A stretch of DNA of 64,000 bases from Tatumella morbirosei (lineage in GTDB: Bacteria; Pseudomonadota; Gammaproteobacteria; Enterobacterales; Enterobacteriaceae): NCBI RefSeq assembly GCF_000757425.2, contig NZ_JPKR02000003.1:992001-1056000 (forward strand), read 5' to 3'. The translations under genes were made by a program, and so were the position numbers. Positions 19,907 through 27,741 of this stretch are shown piece after piece. Below the pieces are notes generated by a model. The model had not been told where the DNA came from. It ran no database searches and was given only the letters and a program-made list of their open reading frames with translations. The stretch's first letter is position 1. Each line of letters opens with the position of its first letter.

Positions 19907-20320
19907 TTATTTACGGTCAATTGAATATTTACCTGGTCCGGTCAGCGCCAGCGCCAGGAAGCCACCCGCAATACTGATATTTTTGTAGAAGTTAATCATC
20001 GCACCGTATTGTTCCATACCTGTCATGTGCCAGTACTGATGCCCCAACAAACCGGTCGCAACGGTATAAATAGCCAGGATAATCGCCAGCGGACGGGTAT
20101 AAAAGCCGAGGATAATCAGAATACCAAATCCCAGTTCTACCACTACTGCAATCACTGCAGCCACAGAGGGTAATGGAGCACCGACAGACGCCATATAGCC
20201 GATGGTTCCTTCAAATCCGGTCAGTTTCTGCCAGCCAAATAACACAAACAGAATCATTAACAGTACACGAGTCAACAGCAGCAGACCATTACGATATTTT
20301 TCTAATGACAGATATTGCAT
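19907..20320 (-). CDS. DoxX family membrane protein
   Basis: 137 residues with four hydrophobic helices. FVLFGWQKLTGF near residue 26, VVELGFGILIILGFYTRPLA in the middle, and a C-terminal ALALTGPGKYSIDRK, the usual DoxX ending. Similar to E. coli YphA. Function is unclear; DoxX proteins are often linked to redox or sulfur metabolism. Good AGGTGA ribosome site 7 bases before the ATG. Confidence 0.88.
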   Translation of the reverse strand: MQYLSLEKYRNGLLLLTRVLLMILFVLFGWQKLTGFEGTIGYMASVGAPLPSVAAVIAVVVELGFGILIILGFYTRPLAIILAIYTVATGLLGHQYWHMTGMEQYGAMINFYKNISIAGGFLALALTGPGKYSIDRK

Positions 20321-20950
20321 TTTATCACCTCACCTTTTAAAGCGCTTATCCCCCGACTTTCCGATCTGGAAAGTGTATTTATAAGCAAAAATTTTTAAAT
20401 TCCCGAAAGTTATCACTTGTCGCCAGTCTCAGATTGTCCGGCGACTTTCACTACCCTCAATGATGTGTCCCGAAAACGAGCCCACCAAAATACTGCATTG
20501 AACTTAGCCCGATATAGTTTACGTTCCCTGATTCAACCGCACTTCGCCGACATCATAACCTTACCTGTAACTTCACCGGAAGCAGCTGCCTTTACGGCTG
20601 ACCCGACTGCCTGCGGAATGAAGACATCATACATCAACCATACTGAACATCAATATTCTGAAATATTACTTATTATCTCAATCAGATTGACAATTATCGT
20701 AAAAAATCAGTGCTTATCTTAGAAAAGTTAGGAAGAAATTATAAAAAGGCCAGTGAAGAATAGAATATAAATCACATGTATTTCATAGTGATATAAAAAA
20801 CACCGTCAAATAACCAGGGTTTTCGGCCTGAAAATAAGATAAAAGGCCTGGCCTGAAATATCATTCAGTTTTTTTGTCTATGATAAGCAAAATTTTGGCT
20901 GAAGTCAGGCTGACTGGTTCGACAGGCTATCGCCTGCCGTGATGTAGCGT
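20321..20950. other. Intergenic region with no recognised gene
   Basis: 630 bases between the doxX start and the end of a lysR gene. The right part is AT-rich, with a small hairpin (GCAGGC-GATA-GCCTGT on the minus strand, near 20924-20939) that may end the lysR transcript. The doxX promoter must be at the left end. A frame at 20417-20722 shows no domain and no ribosome site. Confidence 0.5.
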
Positions 20951-21847
20951 TCAGCCCTTGCGTACAGGCTCAGAAGAGATATGTTCACTAATAAATGACA
21001 GCAGAGCGCGAATCACCGGGCTGTGCTGGCGATGCTGAGGATACATGGCGTTCAGCGTGAGTCCCGGTGGTGTGTAATCAGCCAGTACCGGCATGAGACG
21101 CCCTGCCTGTATCGCCTCTTCCACAATAAAACGGGGCAGCAGAGCCAGTCCCAGACCAGCTTCTGCAGATTCCCTGAGGACTTCACCATTGTTGCTGGAT
21201 ACCGGTCCCTTCACCGGAAACAACTGGTTTTTCCCCTGAACCGGTAAATTCCAGCCATGCAGACCTTCTTTTCCGTACAACAAACAACGATGGCTGGCTA
21301 ATTCACCCGGATCTGAGGGGAGTCCAGCCAGTTGAAGATATTCCGGGCTACCACAGATAACCATGGGCAAAACACCCAGCTTGCGGGCGATCAGGCTGGA
21401 GTCGGCCAAAACCCCGATTCTGAGCGCCATATCAAATCCCTCCCCCACTAAATCAACGAACCGGTCATTAATCTCAATGTTCAGGTTGACTGCCGGATTC
21501 TGATGCTGAAAGCGGGAAAGCAACGGCGCAATATGTTTCAGTCCGTAGGTATGGGGCAGGCTAATCCTGAAGCTGCCCACCAGCTGGCTCTGGCGCAACG
21601 AAATAGCTTCTTCAGCCTGCCTGACTTCATCAAGGATACGGCTGGCATGCTGAAAAAAAACCTGTCCGACATCAGTAACCGATAACCGCCGGGTATTTCG
21701 TACCAGCAACTGAGCGGACAGTCCGGTTTCCAGTGCCGCCACCCGGCGACTGACAAACTGTTTTGACAACATCAAACGCTCCGCCGCACTGGTAAAGCTG
21801 CCGGTGTTTACAATGGTGACAAATATGCGCATATCATCAAGAGTCAT
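20951..21847 (-). CDS. LysR family transcriptional regulator (DmlR-like group)
   Basis: 298 residues. The N-terminal helix-turn-helix includes FTSAAERLMLSKQFVSRRVAALE, then LVRNTRRLSVTDVG, typical of the large DmlR/YafC-like clade. A periplasmic-binding-like effector domain follows. Divergent from a GNAT acetyltransferase gene with 182 bases between, so that gene is a candidate target. The inducer is unknown. Confidence 0.9.
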   Translation of the reverse strand: MTLDDMRIFVTIVNTGSFTSAAERLMLSKQFVSRRVAALETGLSAQLLVRNTRRLSVTDVGQVFFQHASRILDEVRQAEEAISLRQSQLVGSFRISLPHTYGLKHIAPLLSRFQHQNPAVNLNIEINDRFVDLVGEGFDMALRIGVLADSSLIARKLGVLPMVICGSPEYLQLAGLPSDPGELASHRCLLYGKEGLHGWNLPVQGKNQLFPVKGPVSSNNGEVLRESAEAGLGLALLPRFIVEEAIQAGRLMPVLADYTPPGLTLNAMYPQHRQHSPVIRALLSFISEHISSEPVRKG

Positions 21848-22029
21848 TAACTATTAGATCCTGTCTGACGGTTTTGGCTTCTGTAAGCGTCAGTTTACCA
21901 TCCCTTCAGGAGTGATGAGCAGATAGCTCCCGGTTTTTTCCGCAGATGTTCGCTGGTATTCTACTCATATCATCTGCTACTGATATGGTATGGTGAGTAT
22001 TCTAACCTCCAGAGACAAGGCAATCACTG

Positions 22030-22749
22030 ATGACTGACAGAATCAATCAGTACGGACAACCGGTTGGACAGACAATGGATAACTGGCAGCCAAGGCCATT
22101 GCCTTCCCCGGTGACTTTAGCAGGTCAGTATTGCCAACTACAGCCACTGGATGCGGACCGACATACACAAGAGTTATATCAGGCTTTTCACTGTTTGGAT
22201 GACAGCAACAGTCTGTGGACTTACCTGGCTGCGGGCCCTTTTGATTCTTTCGAACCATTTCAACAATTTATTGCTACTGCGGCCCGTAGTCAGGATCCTC
22301 TGCATTTTGCGGTAACAGAGAACAAAACAGGTAAAGCTATCGGTTCTCTGTCTCTGATGAGGGCAGATGCCGGTAACGGCGTGGTAGAAGTGGGACATGT
22401 GATGTTCTCCCCGCGACTACAGCGTACCCCCCTTTCCACTGAAGCTCAGTTTTTGCTGATGAAGCATGTCTTTGAAACGCTGGGTTATCGGCGCTATGAA
22501 TGGAAATGCGATCATCTTAATGCCCCTTCCCGTAAAGCAGCCTCACGTCTGGGATTCAGTTTTGAAGGTATTTTCCGCCAGGCTGTGGTTTACAAAGGCC
22601 GTAGCAGGGACACTGCATGGTATTCGATCATCGACAGTGAATGGCAAAGATTGTCGCGGGCACTTAACTCCTGGCTGGCAACCCATAATTTTGATTCTCA
22701 GGGACGGCAGCGCTATCCGTTAAGTCATTTCCAGTCTGCTGTACTATAA
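22030..22749 (+). CDS. GNAT family N-acetyltransferase (RimJ/RimL-like)
   Basis: 239 residues. The GNAT core is visible from AIGSLSLMRAD (strand 4) to GHVMFSPRLQRTPLSTEAQ (acetyl-CoA loop) and YRRYEWKCDHLNAPSRKAASRLGF (motif B). This pattern matches the RimL/YdaF-like branch that acetylates protein N-termini or small amines. About 40 residues precede the core. The ATG follows AGAGACAAGG. Substrate unknown. Confidence 0.88.
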   Translation: MTDRINQYGQPVGQTMDNWQPRPLPSPVTLAGQYCQLQPLDADRHTQELYQAFHCLDDSNSLWTYLAAGPFDSFEPFQQFIATAARSQDPLHFAVTENKTGKAIGSLSLMRADAGNGVVEVGHVMFSPRLQRTPLSTEAQFLLMKHVFETLGYRRYEWKCDHLNAPSRKAASRLGFSFEGIFRQAVVYKGRSRDTAWYSIIDSEWQRLSRALNSWLATHNFDSQGRQRYPLSHFQSAVL

Positions 22750-22814
22750 TCCAGGCGCCGGTGCAGGGAGCGCCGGTCCTTTCCGCTCCCCTGAAGCTGA
22801 CAATACATCCAGTC

Positions 22815-23549
22815 ATGACAATATCATCTGCCGAATTTCCGGCGTTTGTAAGCCATCCTTTAGCTCCGCCTGCAGGTAAGTTTATTACCCGGGCAGCTCT
22901 GACATCCTCTGCCCCGTTCATCGCCTGTGCAACTTTTGATATCCAGGCCTTTACTCCGGATTTGTTTGCTGAACTTAGGATCCCCTGCCCGCCAGCGATT
23001 CAGCGTGCGGCACGCAAACGTCAGGCGGAGTATCTCGCCAGTCGCTGGCTGGTCCGGGAAATTGCGGCATTATGCGGCGTGGCTGAATTTATCCTGACCA
23101 ACGATGCCGATCGAGCCCCCTGTTGGCCTTCCGCATTTACTGCATCTCTTTCGCATACTGCCGGACTGGTCTTTGCACTTGCCGATACCGAAAAAAGGGC
23201 CGTGGGTATTGATGTTGAACACTGGATGAATCAGGAATTGGCCGAAGAAACCAGTAACATTCTAATGGATGATGCTGAAAAACAGCTGCTCAGTTCGCTC
23301 TCTCTGCCCCTGGCACAGGCCACCACATTGTTATTTTCCCTGAAAGAAAGTTTATATAAGGCTCTGTGGCCGGAGGTCCGACATTATATTGATTTTCTGC
23401 AGGTACGTTTACTGGCTCTTGATGAACAGCAACAAACAGCTACCCTACAACTTGACGAGACACTCTCAACACGTTATCCGCGGAGTAGGTGCTTTCAGGC
23501 CCGCTTTGCCCTGACCAGACAGTGTGTTTTTACCTGGATCAATCAGTGA
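22815..23549 (+). CDS. 4'-phosphopantetheinyl transferase (EntD-like)
   Basis: Sfp-type enzyme that adds the phosphopantetheine arm to carrier proteins. Motifs in order: RKRQAEYLASRWLVRE, APCWPSAFTASLSHTAG, the Mg-binding VGIDVE, and FSLKESLYKALWPE. 244 residues from the ATG at 22815. A GTG at 22761 gives 262 residues; neither start has a strong ribosome site, so the start is uncertain. No siderophore or NRPS/PKS genes lie in the window, so its carrier-protein client must be elsewhere. Confidence 0.85.
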   Translation: MTISSAEFPAFVSHPLAPPAGKFITRAALTSSAPFIACATFDIQAFTPDLFAELRIPCPPAIQRAARKRQAEYLASRWLVREIAALCGVAEFILTNDADRAPCWPSAFTASLSHTAGLVFALADTEKRAVGIDVEHWMNQELAEETSNILMDDAEKQLLSSLSLPLAQATTLLFSLKESLYKALWPEVRHYIDFLQVRLLALDEQQQTATLQLDETLSTRYPRSRCFQARFALTRQCVFTWINQ

Positions 23550-23556
23550 CCCGCCG

Positions 23557-24180
23557 TCAGCCGGCACAACGAAACGTCATATTATAGCGAAACTCTTCCG
23601 TCAAAGGATGCCAGCCCGGCTTCAGGGGCTGAATCCCGTGAAACCGCAACCGTGACCTACCGCCCCAAACGACCACATCACCGTGTTCCAGCATCACTTT
23701 GGTGGTGGGATCGCTGCGTTCAAAACCACCAAACAGAAACACGGCCGGTAACCCAAGTGACACGGACACTATGGGCTGACGTAAATCCTTTTCATCTTTA
23801 TCCTGATGTAATGAGAGTTTACTGCCGACAGCGTAACGGTTCATCAGGCAGGAGTCAGGCAGAAAACTTTTGAACCCCGCGCTGGCCGCTGTGTGGACAG
23901 CATAATCACGTAATGCTTCCGGAAGCTGCGGCCTGGGCGACCCTGCATTGTCCTGTGATAAACTGGCGGCCCAGCCATGGGCCCCGCAATGGGTCATGGC
24001 AACAGACATTCGGAAGCCTCCCGGAGTGATCCGATGCTGAAACGGCTGCTGTCCGGCAACCGCCAGTATCTGGCTAAACAGCCATTGATCATCTTCTTTT
24101 GCGTAACGCCGCAGGATCACCGCATCTTCTGCCAGCGTCTCCTGCCACGGCGCTTCACCTTCAAACAGGTCCAGCATCAT
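23557..24180 (-). CDS. alkB: DNA oxidative demethylase AlkB
   Basis: Fe(II)/2-oxoglutarate dioxygenase that removes methyl groups from 1-methyladenine and 3-methylcytosine. 207 residues (E. coli 216). Iron ligands H125 and D127 (LHQDKD) and H181 (LRFHGI), 2-oxoglutarate arginines R198 and R204 (EEFRYNMTFR). It lies 12 bases downstream of apbE on the same strand. In E. coli alkB follows ada in one operon; ada is missing here, so its alkylation control is probably different. Confidence 0.97.
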   Translation of the reverse strand: MMLDLFEGEAPWQETLAEDAVILRRYAKEDDQWLFSQILAVAGQQPFQHRITPGGFRMSVAMTHCGAHGWAASLSQDNAGSPRPQLPEALRDYAVHTAASAGFKSFLPDSCLMNRYAVGSKLSLHQDKDEKDLRQPIVSVSLGLPAVFLFGGFERSDPTTKVMLEHGDVVVWGGRSRLRFHGIQPLKPGWHPLTEEFRYNMTFRCAG

Positions 24181-24192
24181 GTCCTCTGCAGA

Positions 24193-25236
24193 TTATTTCT
24201 CTTCGGATACCAAAAAGGTTTTAAATAATGGTGAAGCCCAGGTTTCAAATTTATCACCCTCACGGCTAATCAAAAATACAGCCAGATGCTGTTTCAGGGC
24301 CAGTGCTTTGGCTTTTTCGGTTCCCAGAACCATCAGACCTGTATCCCAGCCATCAGCCTCACCGGCCGTGGTGGCAATAACTGTGGCTGAGGCCAGTTTA
24401 TGCTCTATCGGCCTGCCGGTCGATGGATCGATAATATGCGAGATCCTGTGCCCATCCAGTTCGTAATAGTTGCGGTAATTTCCGGAAGTACTGATGCCAT
24501 GCCCCTGTAGATTGACCACTGCCTGCGCCACATTTTCCAGGTCAGTCGGTTTCTCGATGGCTACACGCCAAGGGTTGCCCTGAGCATTATGACCTCTGGA
24601 GAGCAAAGCTCCCCCGACAGAAACCAGGTAATTAGTGATACCCTGAGACTCCATGAGTCTTGCCAGATGATCTGTTGCATACCCCTCTCCCATAGTGGAA
24701 AGATCTACATACAACCCCGGCAGATCTTTCTGTAATGCCTGTCCTTTAAACGTCTGGATCACTTTGAGGTGTTGCAGTCCGGTCAACGCCTTTGCCTGAT
24801 CGATCTGTGCCTGTGTCGGAGTATGCTGCGGCGCTTTTGTCGGACCAAAGCCCCAAAGATTAACTAACGGTCCGACTGTGATATCCATCGCTCCCCCCGT
24901 TTTGGCGCCAATACGCAGTGCCATTGTCACAATATCTGCCATAGCCTCACTGACCGGCCATGGCTCAGATCCCTGATACTGATTAAACCTGGACAAAGCC
25001 GAGTCAGACTTCCATGTAGACAACTCCTGATCATCATGATCCAGTTGCTGCTGGATGAGTTTCTGTAACTGATCACGGCGGGATGCAGGCACATCTGCAA
25101 CCGATACCCGCCAGACTGTTCCCATGGTCTTACCGGCCATAATCAAGTTCTGCTCTATGGAAGATCCTGAATTATCGCATCCGGCTAAGACAAGGATTAA
25201 ACAGAGCAACAGACTCCTGCAGGAAAAAACGTTCAT
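24193..25236 (-). CDS. apbE: FAD:protein FMN transferase ApbE (lipoprotein)
   Basis: Periplasmic Mg-dependent flavinyltransferase that attaches FMN to proteins such as the Rnf/Nqr subunits. 347 residues from the ATG at 25236, with GGGAAG upstream. Lipoprotein signal with lipobox LAGC (C20). Family motifs AGKTMGTVWRVSV, GAMDITVGPLVNLWGFGP, TSGNYRNYYELDG and HIIDPSTGRPI are present. The frame extends 25 codons further, but that part is not conserved. First gene of an apbE-alkB pair; the synteny apbE-ompC matches E. coli. Confidence 0.95.
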   Translation of the reverse strand: MNVFSCRSLLLCLILVLAGCDNSGSSIEQNLIMAGKTMGTVWRVSVADVPASRRDQLQKLIQQQLDHDDQELSTWKSDSALSRFNQYQGSEPWPVSEAMADIVTMALRIGAKTGGAMDITVGPLVNLWGFGPTKAPQHTPTQAQIDQAKALTGLQHLKVIQTFKGQALQKDLPGLYVDLSTMGEGYATDHLARLMESQGITNYLVSVGGALLSRGHNAQGNPWRVAIEKPTDLENVAQAVVNLQGHGISTSGNYRNYYELDGHRISHIIDPSTGRPIEHKLASATVIATTAGEADGWDTGLMVLGTEKAKALALKQHLAVFLISREGDKFETWASPLFKTFLVSEEK

Positions 25237-25427
25237 GAAATTTGCTTCCCGGAATAAATATAAACAGCTTGCCGTAAACCCACCGGCCATAACAGCGCAG
25301 GGGCGCACCAAAAAGAGGCGCTATGTTAACAAAAGGCGGGTGGATGTACCGTGAATATCCGTGCTATTGGCTGGCACATATTTTGCACCGAATATTACGC
25401 AAGATTAACATTTGGCGAGGTGCAAAG

Positions 25428-25598
25428 ATGAAAAAAATTTCCTCTGTCCGGCAACAGGCAAAACTACTGTGGACACAATGGTTATCGTTTGCGGTATTTA
25501 CCCAGGCAGGATCCGCACTGGAAGGTAGCCATCAGCAATTGTATGCAGATGCGGCGGAAAATTTTAATCGCTATGGAGTCGAAAAACGCAGGATGTAA
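25428..25598 (+). CDS. Hypothetical small protein
   Basis: A 56-codon frame starting MKKISSVRQQAKLLWTQW, with a good GCGAGG ribosome site 7 bases upstream, in the gap between apbE and ompC. No family recognised. The N-terminus is basic followed by a moderately hydrophobic stretch (WLSFAVFTQAGSA), faintly like a signal sequence. It may be real or chance. Confidence 0.3.
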   Translation: MKKISSVRQQAKLLWTQWLSFAVFTQAGSALEGSHQQLYADAAENFNRYGVEKRRM

Positions 25599-25617
25599 AC
25601 GTGGAACTTAACAGCGT

Positions 25618-25652
25618 AAAAGACGGGGAATGGGCTCTATCCATTCCCCGTT
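25618..25652 (-). terminator. Terminator of ompC
   Basis: CGGGGAATGG-GCTCTAT-CCATTCCCCG hairpin. On the minus strand it is followed by TCTTTT, just after the porin stop. Confidence 0.88.
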
Positions 25653-25658
25653 ATTATA

Positions 25659-26777
25659 TCAGAACTGGTACACCAGGCCTGTAGCCACGATGTTATCAGT
25701 ATTTATGCCAGCATCGTCAGTGAACTGGTTGTCTTTAAGCAGGTTAATCTGGTAATCCACGTAAGTGGACATATTTTTGTTGAAGTAGTAAGTGGCACCC
25801 ACATCAACATATTTTTTCAGGTTCTGAGAGCCATATCCCTGAACACTGGTACCGCGCGAAGAAACAAATGCCAGTGACGGACGCAGACCAAAGTCAAACT
25901 GATACTGAGCGACTAATTCCCAGTTATCCGCTTTATCCGCATAACCATAAGCGGTTGAATCACTGCTGCCAAAACGGGTGGCGTTATAAGACCGGGTGTA
26001 CATGGCGGCCAGGTAGATATTATTCGCGTCATATTTCAGACCACCGGTGTAAGCCTGAGCTTTATCACCCTGACCCAGGATATGGTTACCACCTGAAGTA
26101 TAGTTGTTCTGCTGGTTAGTACGATCAGAGGAGAACATAGCACCACCCAGCGAGAAGCCCTGACCGAGATCATAGGTCGCGCTCATCCCCCAACCGTCGC
26201 CGTTCTGTCCTAATACATCACGACCGTTGGCACTTTCACTGGAGCTGCCATTTTTACCCTGGTACTGAACAGCAATATTCAGGCCGTTGATCAGCCCCCA
26301 GAAGTCAGTATTACGATAGGTGAGTAATCCGCTGGAACGCTGGAACATAAAGTTATCAGCGCCGTAGGTATCACCCCCGAACTCAGGCAGTACGTCTGTC
26401 CAGCCAGCAATATCATACAGAACGCCGTAGTTACGGCCGTAATCTAAAGAACCATCATTATCAAATTTCAGACCGGCAAAACCAACACGAGTATAAGTGT
26501 CTGCGCTACCATCAGATTCCGCGTTGTTCAGTGCAACCTGATATTCCCATTCACCGTAACCGGTGAGTTGGTCGCTGATCTGAGTTTCACCTTTAAAACC
26601 AAAACGTAAGTACGACTGGTCGCCATCTGAACCATCGTCGCTTGAAAAATAGTGCAAACCGTCAACTTTACCGAAGAGATCTAATTTGTTGCCATCTTTG
26701 TTATATATTTCAGCAGCACTGGCAGAACCTGCAACGAGCAGTGCAGGAACCATCAGTGAAAGAACGCTAAGTTTCAT
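25659..26777 (-). CDS. ompC: Outer membrane general porin OmpC
   Basis: Trimeric 16-strand porin for small hydrophilic solutes. 372 residues with a signal peptide ([21 protein letters not shown]), mature start [16 protein letters not shown], constriction-loop L3 motif PEFGGD, and the C-terminal FxxYQF-type end with terminal phenylalanine recognised by the Bam complex. The OmpC call instead of OmpF or PhoE rests on location, between apbE and micF-rcsDB as in E. coli. OmpR control is expected; I did not map OmpR sites. Confidence 0.93.
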   Translation of the reverse strand: MKLSVLSLMVPALLVAGSASAAEIYNKDGNKLDLFGKVDGLHYFSSDDGSDGDQSYLRFGFKGETQISDQLTGYGEWEYQVALNNAESDGSADTYTRVGFAGLKFDNDGSLDYGRNYGVLYDIAGWTDVLPEFGGDTYGADNFMFQRSSGLLTYRNTDFWGLINGLNIAVQYQGKNGSSSESANGRDVLGQNGDGWGMSATYDLGQGFSLGGAMFSSDRTNQQNNYTSGGNHILGQGDKAQAYTGGLKYDANNIYLAAMYTRSYNATRFGSSDSTAYGYADKADNWELVAQYQFDFGLRPSLAFVSSRGTSVQGYGSQNLKKYVDVGATYYFNKNMSTYVDYQINLLKDNQFTDDAGINTDNIVATGLVYQF

Positions 26778-27149
26778 GTTATTACCCTCGAATGAGACCC
26801 GTAACGTCAGACGTCGACTCAGGAAAATAGTATAAAAAAGTAAAGTTACTGCTTTCTACGTCATGTTATTTCAGAGCGAGAAATAATCTATCGTCGAAAT
26901 GATACTAAAAGAGCTAATCTGCTTCAATTTATTTCAGATTAATTTCAAAATGTAAATGCCGCGGAACTTTCTCGACTCCAGGTTCTTTTTTAATGAGCAC
27001 TAAAGGTTAAATCAACCAAAAGTTTATTTATGAAAAGAATTGCGCACTATTTGTCAAAAAAGTAAAATGTTCCCAACAATGCCTGAATGTTAAAAATTAC
27101 AGCACTGAATGATAAATTAAATTGCTAAGACAGGAATATAATTCGTCTT
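26778..27149. other. ompC-micF divergent regulatory region
   Basis: AT-rich control region between the ompC start and micF. In E. coli it holds OmpR sites serving both ompC and micF. Long A/T tracts are obvious here, but I cannot place the OmpR boxes confidently. No open frame of interest. Confidence 0.5.
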
Positions 27150-27241
27150 GCTATCATCATTTATTTTATTATTACCTTCATTCACCCCGAATGAGTATTG
27201 CTTTAATTATTCCCTACCGGACTTCGTGTCCGGTTTTTTTT
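27150..27241 (+). ncRNA. micF: MicF antisense small RNA
   Basis: Trans-acting, Hfq-dependent RNA that blocks ompF translation. It begins GCTATCATCATTTATTTTAT and continues ATTACCTTCATTCA, nearly matching the E. coli MicF 5' segment that pairs with ompF mRNA. It ends in the terminator ACCGGAC-TTCG-GTCCGGTTTTTTTT (E. coli uses AACCGGATG...CATTCGGTT). About 92 bases against 93 in E. coli, and divergent from ompC as in E. coli. The middle is less conserved. Confidence 0.93.
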
Positions 27242-27741
27242 GCCTGATAACTGGCACCTCCCCGTACGGCTCTGAACTCAATGAATTCTGACTATGCCAT
27301 CGCCCAGTCATCAGAGGTTTATTATTTATTGGTGAAAATATCACAGGGCGAAATTACCCGTGAAGGCAGATTTTAAATATTTGCTGACAGCCTCTGAACA
27401 GGCATACAGTTTATCGGCAGAAGATGTCCTAAATATGGCGGTGTTTTTTTCGGTATTTTCTGATAACAATATCCAAAAAAACTTCAGTGTTCGGATTTTA
27501 TTATGCGGAAAAAAACGATGCGCCGACTGGTCAGATTTCACCCACTGGCAAAGAAATATCGGGGCTTATTTCAGCCGTCAGCTTTACTTCCAGTGTTATT
27601 GAGGATATTTTTAGCCATGGTTAACGCTAATCGTTCCGGGCCTGCTTATACCGCCTCCGGTCTGGTATTTGTAAAGTAACGAAGTCGCTGTCTGAGATGT
27701 CCTGCTGACTGCCACTGTCAACCGCCCGCCTTCTGTGTGAA
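27242..27741. other. Region between micF and rcsD, possible small coding remnant
   Basis: 500 bases without a confident gene. A GTG-started frame (27360-27602, 80 codons) and an ATG-started frame one register away (27281-27376, 31 codons) overlap, which could be a frameshifted small gene. Neither matches a family I know. The rcsD promoter must lie in the right half. Confidence 0.4.

Noticed and set aside
20417..20722. 101-codon frame between doxX and lysR
   Set aside because: No ribosome site, no recognisable motif, and ends in strongly AT-rich non-coding sequence.
27341..27541. 66-codon minus-strand frame opposite the micF-rcsD gap
   Set aside because: Shadow of the plus-strand frame at 27360; no domain or start signal.
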